From NCBI GenBank assembly GCA_030154025.1, contig JASKKT010000010.1, positions 1-56,084 of the forward strand: DNA of 56,084 nt. Direction: 5' to 3'. The stretch comes from Methanolobus sp. GTDB lineage: Archaea > Halobacteriota > Methanosarcinia > Methanosarcinales > Methanosarcinaceae. Below are positions 52,093 to 56,084 of this stretch, piece after piece. The first letter of the stretch is position 1. The number at the start of each line of letters is the position of its first letter. A program made the translations under genes and the position numbers. A model generated the notes under the pieces. The model was given only the letters and a program-made list of their open reading frames with translations, had not been told where the DNA came from and searched no databases.

Positions 52093-52389
52093 CTATTTTA
52101 CCTGACCGGATCGCATGTCCTTGATCATGGCAGCTATCTTTCTGGACAGTGTGGTCTTGGGTGCAGTATCATCAATCAGTATCCTGCCCTTTGATTCCCA
52201 CCATGACTTCGGATAGGCCTTATCTTCTTCGATCTCCGGGTTCATCCCAAGCTTCTGGGCTGCAAGACCAATCTCCTGCAGAGTAGGTTCATTCACGGAA
52301 GACTTCCTTGATATGATGCGCCCCTTACTCCGGGACTTGTTCTTATCTATATAAGCAGGCCAGATGACCAGTTTTCCCTTATCCTTCAT
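52093..52389 (-). CDS. srp19: Signal recognition particle 19 kDa protein
   Basis: A 98-residue SRP19 protein that binds SRP RNA and prepares it for SRP54. Landmarks are 'KLVIWPAYIDKNKSRSKGR' at the N-terminus and 'YPKSWWESKGRILID' in the middle. Three in-frame ATGs occur (52416, 52395, 52389). The last is chosen for match to the family start, and a TATA element (52416-52429) lies about 27-40 nt upstream, implying a leaderless or very short leader. Confidence 0.92.
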   Translation of the reverse strand: MKDKGKLVIWPAYIDKNKSRSKGRIISRKSSVNEPTLQEIGLAAQKLGMNPEIEEDKAYPKSWWESKGRILIDDTAPKTTLSRKIAAMIKDMRSGQVK

Positions 52390-52415
52390 CAACATGGGAC
52401 ATACATTGGAACTCA

Positions 52416-52465
52416 TTAAATTTAAATTTGCCCTGACCTATTCCAGGGGAACGATAAAGTTTAAG
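52416..52465. promoter_or_regulatory. Back-to-back promoters of srp19 and the unknown gene at 52490
   Basis: TTAAATTTAAATTT (52416-52429) suits leftward srp19; AAAGTTTAAG (52456-52465) lies 25 nt before the rightward ATG at 52490. Neither start codon has a ribosome binding site. Confidence 0.45.
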
Positions 52466-52489
52466 TATTGTAAAAGCGGCTTTAGGCCG

Positions 52490-52744
52490 ATGACAGACAA
52501 TCCTGCACATATCACGATCGAGAAAGAAGTAGAGGATTTCATAAAAAAATCTGGCAGGGATTTCAGGCTGTGTACGACATGCGGTGGTCCTGCCATATAT
52601 CCTGTGGAGTATACATCTCCGAAGGAGTCGGATATCGTGATGAGAATGGGGAACAGTACCCTTTATGTATCCGGGGTGCAGGCAAGGTACCTGCGACAGA
52701 TAGAAATGAGGATGATAGAGAGATATCTCCGATCACTTAAGTGA
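52490..52744 (+). CDS. Unrecognised small protein with one CxxC
   Basis: An 84-residue protein with 'CTTCGG' near residue 29, a possible half zinc or redox site, and a basic helical C-terminus ('RYLRQIEMRMIERYLRSLK'). The frame extends upstream to 52364 through the promoter, so the ATG at 52490 is preferred. I do not recognise the family with confidence. It is divergent from srp19. Confidence 0.7.
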   Translation: MTDNPAHITIEKEVEDFIKKSGRDFRLCTTCGGPAIYPVEYTSPKESDIVMRMGNSTLYVSGVQARYLRQIEMRMIERYLRSLK

Positions 52745-52810
52745 GTCAGCACTCCTGCATATCATTCCTGCATATGTTACCGGCAGCATCCACATGCTGC
52801 TACCTCCCCC

Positions 52811-53275
52811 TCAGTCCTCGTCAAGGGACTCGTTTATCCTGCGAAGCACCTCAGCTATCAGCAACTGTACTTCTGTTGCGTGCTCTTCGGGAACATCACT
52901 TCCTTCCGTCACCATGAGGTTTTTGATATCCCTGACTATCTGATGGATCAGTTCGAGCATCTCTTCCTGGCTTATCAGACCTGCGTAATATGCGTAGAAG
53001 AAAGTGGTTCCGCTTCTCTGGACCTTTTTCTTGAATGTGGCGCGGGCATTGGATACCTCCTGGCGGGTATATGTTTCCTCCATGAAAGGAACCAGCTCAG
53101 GGAGCTTCTCACCGATCCATGTCATTTCGGATTGGTTGGACAGGTTCTTGAAATCTGCACACAGGCGGGCGGTAACCCACTCTCTTGCGGTGAGATGTGT
53201 AGTCTTTTTGAGGAAGCGGGTCACATCTGAATAACTCTTGCTATCCATTTTCTTGAATTTCTGGTATTTGTTCAC
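52811..53275 (-). CDS. Unrecognised archaeal helical protein
   Basis: A 154-residue, mostly helical protein. The GTG start at 53275 is chosen because AAGGAG lies 7 nt upstream (53283-53288); the frame runs further up and has a later ATG without a binding site. Segments such as 'YSDVTRFLKKTTHLTAREWVTARLCADF' and 'RATFKKKVQRSGTTFFYAYY' look conserved and non-repetitive, consistent with a real archaeal family of unknown function. I see no catalytic motif. It stands alone. Confidence 0.65.
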   Translation of the reverse strand: MNKYQKFKKMDSKSYSDVTRFLKKTTHLTAREWVTARLCADFKNLSNQSEMTWIGEKLPELVPFMEETYTRQEVSNARATFKKKVQRSGTTFFYAYYAGLISQEEMLELIHQIVRDIKNLMVTEGSDVPEEHATEVQLLIAEVLRRINESLDED

Positions 53276-53410
53276 CTTCAGACTCCTTGAACAGGCCATA
53301 TCTGGATATCTTATGAATTGGACTGATCACCAGTTAATAGTATTGCAGCCAGTGTACTACATGAATTACAAACCTAAATATTTAATATTTGCGCGACATA
53401 TCCCCTGGTA

Positions 53411-53833
53411 ATGAGAATCTTGATCCCCACAGACGGCTCAGCATATGCGGAGAACGCTGCAAAGGTCGCAGCCAGGATCGCGATAAAACACGAATATCAG
53501 TTCATAGTGCTCCACGTGGTACCGGATAAAGGAGTTTCAAGGAAGACATGGCGCAAGCAGGGAGCTGAGAATGCGCTTCAGTCCATCAAGGACACGCTTG
53601 TAAGGATGGGGTGCCAGGAGGAGTTCATCGAGACCCTCATCATGGATGGCAGTGCTCCCGAAAAGATAGTAGAGGTGGCGAAGGAGCGCAACGTTGACAG
53701 GATTGTGATGGGAACCCAGGGAAAGAGCGGTATCAAGAAATTCGTGGGTACTGTGACCGAAAAGGTATTGCAGTTATCTGACGTGCTGGTGCTTGTGGTC
53801 CCACCCAATTATAGTGTAGTAACAGAGCCCTAG
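53411..53833 (+). CDS. Universal stress protein, UspA family
   Basis: A 140-residue UspA protein with 'ILIPTDGSAYAENAAKVAA' at the N-terminus and the ATP-binding motif 'MGTQGKSGIKKFVGTVTEKVL' near the C-terminus (G-2x-G-9x-G-S/T type). It probably binds ATP and is induced under stress. A strong TATA element (about 53371-53386) lies 25-40 nt before the ATG. Its last 4 bp overlap the convergent isomerase gene. Confidence 0.9.
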   Translation: MRILIPTDGSAYAENAAKVAARIAIKHEYQFIVLHVVPDKGVSRKTWRKQGAENALQSIKDTLVRMGCQEEFIETLIMDGSAPEKIVEVAKERNVDRIVMGTQGKSGIKKFVGTVTEKVLQLSDVLVLVVPPNYSVVTEP

Positions 53834-54642
53834 GGTATGCGGACTGCATTAAGGATCGTCCCTTTACCTTTAACGATGTCTTCCATGGAGAATACCTCCA
53901 TATTAAAGATGCCTCTGTAAGCTGTCAGTTCGCTGAGGACACTGTAGTCTATTATCCCGTCCCCGGGTGCCAGGTGCTCATCGCCGTCGTACTGCTCAAG
54001 CCAGATACCCCTGTTGTCATGTACATGCACATGCACCACATGACGGGCTATCTTTCCTGCAAACTCACGCAGCTTCAGCATGTTACCACCACAGGTCAGA
54101 TTGGCGTGCCCTATATCGAAGGTGATTCCCAGATTGTCGGAGTTGACTTCCTCTACTGCCCTGATAAGCTCTTCAGCCTCAATGCACAGGTTACCCTGGT
54201 CGGTACCCTCCTTGTTCTCAAGACCCAGCATCACGTTGTGCTCCTCTGCATCCTGTGCAAGTATCCCGAGATTGCGGACCATGGCCCCGAAAGCCTTTTC
54301 CCGATCACCATTCACCCTGCCCGGATGCAGTACCACTGCACGTGAACCAAGCCTTCCGGCTATCTCTATGGATTCCCGGATAAGTCTGAAGGCTGAGGCA
54401 TCCATATTGGCAGTATCCACCAGCACATCCTGTGGATATGTGGGAGAGGCAGCGAAGTAGGGAGCGTGCAGGGAGGTGTACAGGTCTACTGTGGACAGGT
54501 CATCAATTATCCCGGCAAGAAGATCCTGCCTGAGCAGCGAACCGGTATAGAGTCCCATTTTAGGAATATAGAGCTCAACAGATTCCACTTCTGAAGCGAT
54601 CTGCGAAAAACTGCCTGCAAAGGAAGAGGCTCCGAGTATCAT
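53830..54642 (-). CDS. Xylose isomerase-like TIM-barrel protein (sugar phosphate isomerase/epimerase)
   Basis: A 270-residue AP-endonuclease-2-like TIM barrel. Metal-ligand motifs are visible: 'VVLHPGRVNGD', 'LGLENKEGTD' (Glu), 'ITFDIGHANL' (Asp, His), 'VHVHDNRG' and 'HLAPGDGIIDY'. It could be a sugar isomerase or epimerase or an endonuclease IV relative; lack of the full endonuclease IV ligand set that I can see favours the first. It shares its promoter region with the divergent U32 gene. Confidence 0.82.
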   Translation of the reverse strand: MILGASSFAGSFSQIASEVESVELYIPKMGLYTGSLLRQDLLAGIIDDLSTVDLYTSLHAPYFAASPTYPQDVLVDTANMDASAFRLIRESIEIAGRLGSRAVVLHPGRVNGDREKAFGAMVRNLGILAQDAEEHNVMLGLENKEGTDQGNLCIEAEELIRAVEEVNSDNLGITFDIGHANLTCGGNMLKLREFAGKIARHVVHVHVHDNRGIWLEQYDGDEHLAPGDGIIDYSVLSELTAYRGIFNMEVFSMEDIVKGKGTILNAVRIP

Positions 54643-54660
54643 ACCCTAAAGACATGATTG

Positions 54661-54675
54661 AAGTATGATATACTT
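54661..54675. promoter_or_regulatory. Palindromic promoter element between isomerase and U32 genes
   Basis: AAGTAT-GAT-ATACTT is a perfect 6-bp inverted repeat with a TATA-like centre. It lies 18 nt before the leftward ATG (54642) and about 50 nt before the rightward ATG (54727), so it could act as a shared promoter or operator. Confidence 0.4.
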
Positions 54676-54726
54676 TTGGCCTCTCAAACCAAAATACTTA
54701 TCTCAAATCAGGCTTACCAGCAAGCA

Positions 54727-55758
54727 ATGAAACTTTACGTACCGCACGTAGGACATATGCAGGGACTGCAGGATCTTCTTGAAGGTCCTGAGGACATCTA
54801 CGCAGTCTATATGGCCGGAACATCCGATTATGTAGGGACCGGAAGGACGAACCTCAGCGCGCCGGGCCTTGGGGATATACGCGAGCAGACAGAGTACGCG
54901 CATGATAATGGCGTGAAGATGGAGATCGTTCTCAACAGCTCATGCATGGGCGGGCAGCACCTTACACCGCAGGGTTTCAATAAGATCAGCTGGTATTTTG
55001 ATCAGCTCAACAAAGTCGGCATTGATTCTATCACTGTAGCAGAACCGTACTTCGTAGAAATGCTCTCAAGGGAATACGATATGGAGGTTGTCGTCTCAGT
55101 GCTTTCCTTCGTGGACTCGCCCCAGAAGGCTGTGTTCTATGAGGAGCTGGGCGCAGATACTATTGTCATAGATCCCGCCATCAACAGGGATTTCAGTAAA
55201 CTTGAAGCTATGAAAGAGTCTGTATCCTGCGGACTGAAACTGCTCGTGAACGAGGGATGCCTCTACCAGTGTCCTTTCAGGTATGCTCATTTCAATTTCT
55301 TCTCCCACGCCAACGGACCCGGACCGAAACTGAACGTGCTTGATGATTATTATTACTACAAATGCCTCTCCCTCAGGATCAACGATCCCCAGCAGCTTAT
55401 CAAGTCTCCATGGATAAGGCCGGAGGACCTGAGAGAATACGAGCACATCACAGACACCTTTAAGATAGGGGGCAGGACACATTTCCCCAACTGGATACTC
55501 AACAACGTCAGGGCATATACAGGGAGGCACTATGATGGTAACCTGATGGACCTTCTTGATTGTCCCAAGGACATAAGGGACCTGTTCTACATACCGAACA
55601 CAGAGCTGGAAGGTGCCATCTCCCAGTGGAAGCGTTGTGACAAAGTGTGCATCAGGTGCGGATACTGCAGGAAACTTGCAGAGAAGGTAGTAAAGGTGTA
55701 TTCCGCGGATAACGCGATAGAGGAATTGCAGCCATTGCATAAGGAAGGAAACATATGA
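54727..55758 (+). CDS. Peptidase U32-family protein with a cysteine cluster
   Basis: A 343-residue U32 protein starting 'MKLYVPHVGHMQGLQDLLEG', where the family begins, rather than at the upstream frame opening 54658. 'EGCLYQCPFRYAHFNFFSHA' (about 200-219) and 'CDKVCIRCGYCRKL' near the C-terminus supply at least five cysteines for an Fe-S cluster, as in UbiU/RlhA-type U32 proteins, which act in hydroxylation rather than proteolysis. The peptide-cleaving role is therefore doubtful. It overlaps the next gene by 4 bp. Confidence 0.82.
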   Translation: MKLYVPHVGHMQGLQDLLEGPEDIYAVYMAGTSDYVGTGRTNLSAPGLGDIREQTEYAHDNGVKMEIVLNSSCMGGQHLTPQGFNKISWYFDQLNKVGIDSITVAEPYFVEMLSREYDMEVVVSVLSFVDSPQKAVFYEELGADTIVIDPAINRDFSKLEAMKESVSCGLKLLVNEGCLYQCPFRYAHFNFFSHANGPGPKLNVLDDYYYYKCLSLRINDPQQLIKSPWIRPEDLREYEHITDTFKIGGRTHFPNWILNNVRAYTGRHYDGNLMDLLDCPKDIRDLFYIPNTELEGAISQWKRCDKVCIRCGYCRKLAEKVVKVYSADNAIEELQPLHKEGNI

Positions 55759-56084
55759 CAATAACGGACAGATTATCAAAGAGTCGCGGGCAACTTGAGA
55801 ACAAACTGCGCAACATTCTTGCTAAACCCGTATTCCTTATAGAAGCGGATATCTTTTCACTTCCTTGCGGATGCTGCGGCGTTACTCTGAACACAAGAGG
55901 ACTGCAGGTTGATGACCTTGAGATATTCGAGGAGCATATCACAGGCTATTTCAAAACAGCATCCAAGGAGCTTGAAGTTGAGCCATCGTTCCTTTTTGCA
56001 AGGCTTGTGCCGGGCACTGCCGAGATAGCATCCCTCAATTCCCGTCTGCTCTGCAGCAGGTGCTATATGGACTTTGCCCGAAGC
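55755..56084 (+). CDS. Cys-rich protein of unknown function, cut by the window end
   Basis: The first 110 codons are present and open to the edge. The start (ATG 55755) overlaps the U32 stop as ATGA, so the two are translationally coupled. 'SLPCGCCGVTLNTRG' and 'RLLCSRCYMDF' carry five cysteines, enough for a metal or Fe-S site. I do not recognise the family. The coupling with a cluster-bearing U32 protein suggests that the two act together. Confidence 0.7.
   Translation, partial: MTITDRLSKSRGQLENKLRNILAKPVFLIEADIFSLPCGCCGVTLNTRGLQVDDLEIFEEHITGYFKTASKELEVEPSFLFARLVPGTAEIASLNSRLLCSRCYMDFARS

Overview
The window is ordinary chromosome of a methanogenic archaeon, most likely a methylotrophic member of the Methanosarcinaceae (Methanolobus or Methanomethylovorans-like; the genus is a guess). 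The evidence is a YcaO-TfuA pair of the type that thioamidates methyl-coenzyme M reductase, an S-layer protein with two tandem Methanosarcina-type S-layer domains, a thermosome subunit, Orc1/Cdc6, RadB, archaeal Sec61-beta and SRP19, the archaeal (phosphomevalonate dehydratase) mevalonate genes, TATA-box promoters, and many genes with a TATA box about 25-30 nt before the start codon and no ribosome binding site. I found no rRNA, tRNA, insertion sequence, prophage or CRISPR array.

Layout. 0-6 kb: two near-identical small RGG/zinc-ribbon genes, each behind a conserved leader of about 190 nt, flank an RND exporter / S-layer-like membrane protein / TrmB regulator operon and a YwbE-like gene. 6-10 kb: acetyltransferase, PAS/GAF histidine kinase, ModF-like ABC ATPase. 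10-15 kb: UbiD-family decarboxylase and both subunits of aconitase X (modified mevalonate pathway), a B12/radical SAM protein and a cysteine-cluster protein. 15-20 kb: small basic protein, thermosome, Orc1/Cdc6, cysteine desulfurase and an unlisted 51-residue protein. 20-25.6 kb: ycaO-tfuA, then a Znu-type metal importer behind a DtxR-family repressor. 25.7-30 kb: small membrane proteins, NifX-like protein, UppP, DUF134 and an NBP35/Mrp Fe-S carrier, and an alpha/alpha-toroid protein. 30-36 kb: second PAS kinase, bactofilin-like protein, a nitrate/sulfonate-type ABC importer and a divergent HTH regulator. 36-42 kb: 1250-residue S-layer-type protein, ThiL, DUF4349 lipoprotein. 42-45.5 kb: anaerobic ribonucleotide reductase operon nrdH-nrdD-nrdG. 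45.7-50.6 kb: RadB, tRNA m1A methyltransferase, HD phosphohydrolase, membrane proteins. 50.6-56 kb: MtnA, Sec61-beta, SRP19, two unknown proteins, UspA, TIM-barrel isomerase, U32 protease and a cut-off Cys-rich gene.

Four points deserve most attention. (1) The paired leaders at 537-730 and 5808-5996 share exactly spaced end boxes (166 nt apart in both) and a hairpin whose stem is kept by compensatory base changes, which suggests an undescribed structured regulatory RNA controlling small RGG zinc-ribbon proteins. (2) radB has no ATG, GTG or TTG start; an ATA start with a well-placed GAGGTG sits directly behind an in-frame 27-codon leader ORF. (3) A cysteine desulfurase and a 51-residue protein lie divergently next to the McrA thioamidation genes. 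(4) Small genes missed by a 60-residue cutoff (Sec61-beta, the 51-residue protein, leader ORFs) are present. All functional calls come from reading motifs; no database search was run.
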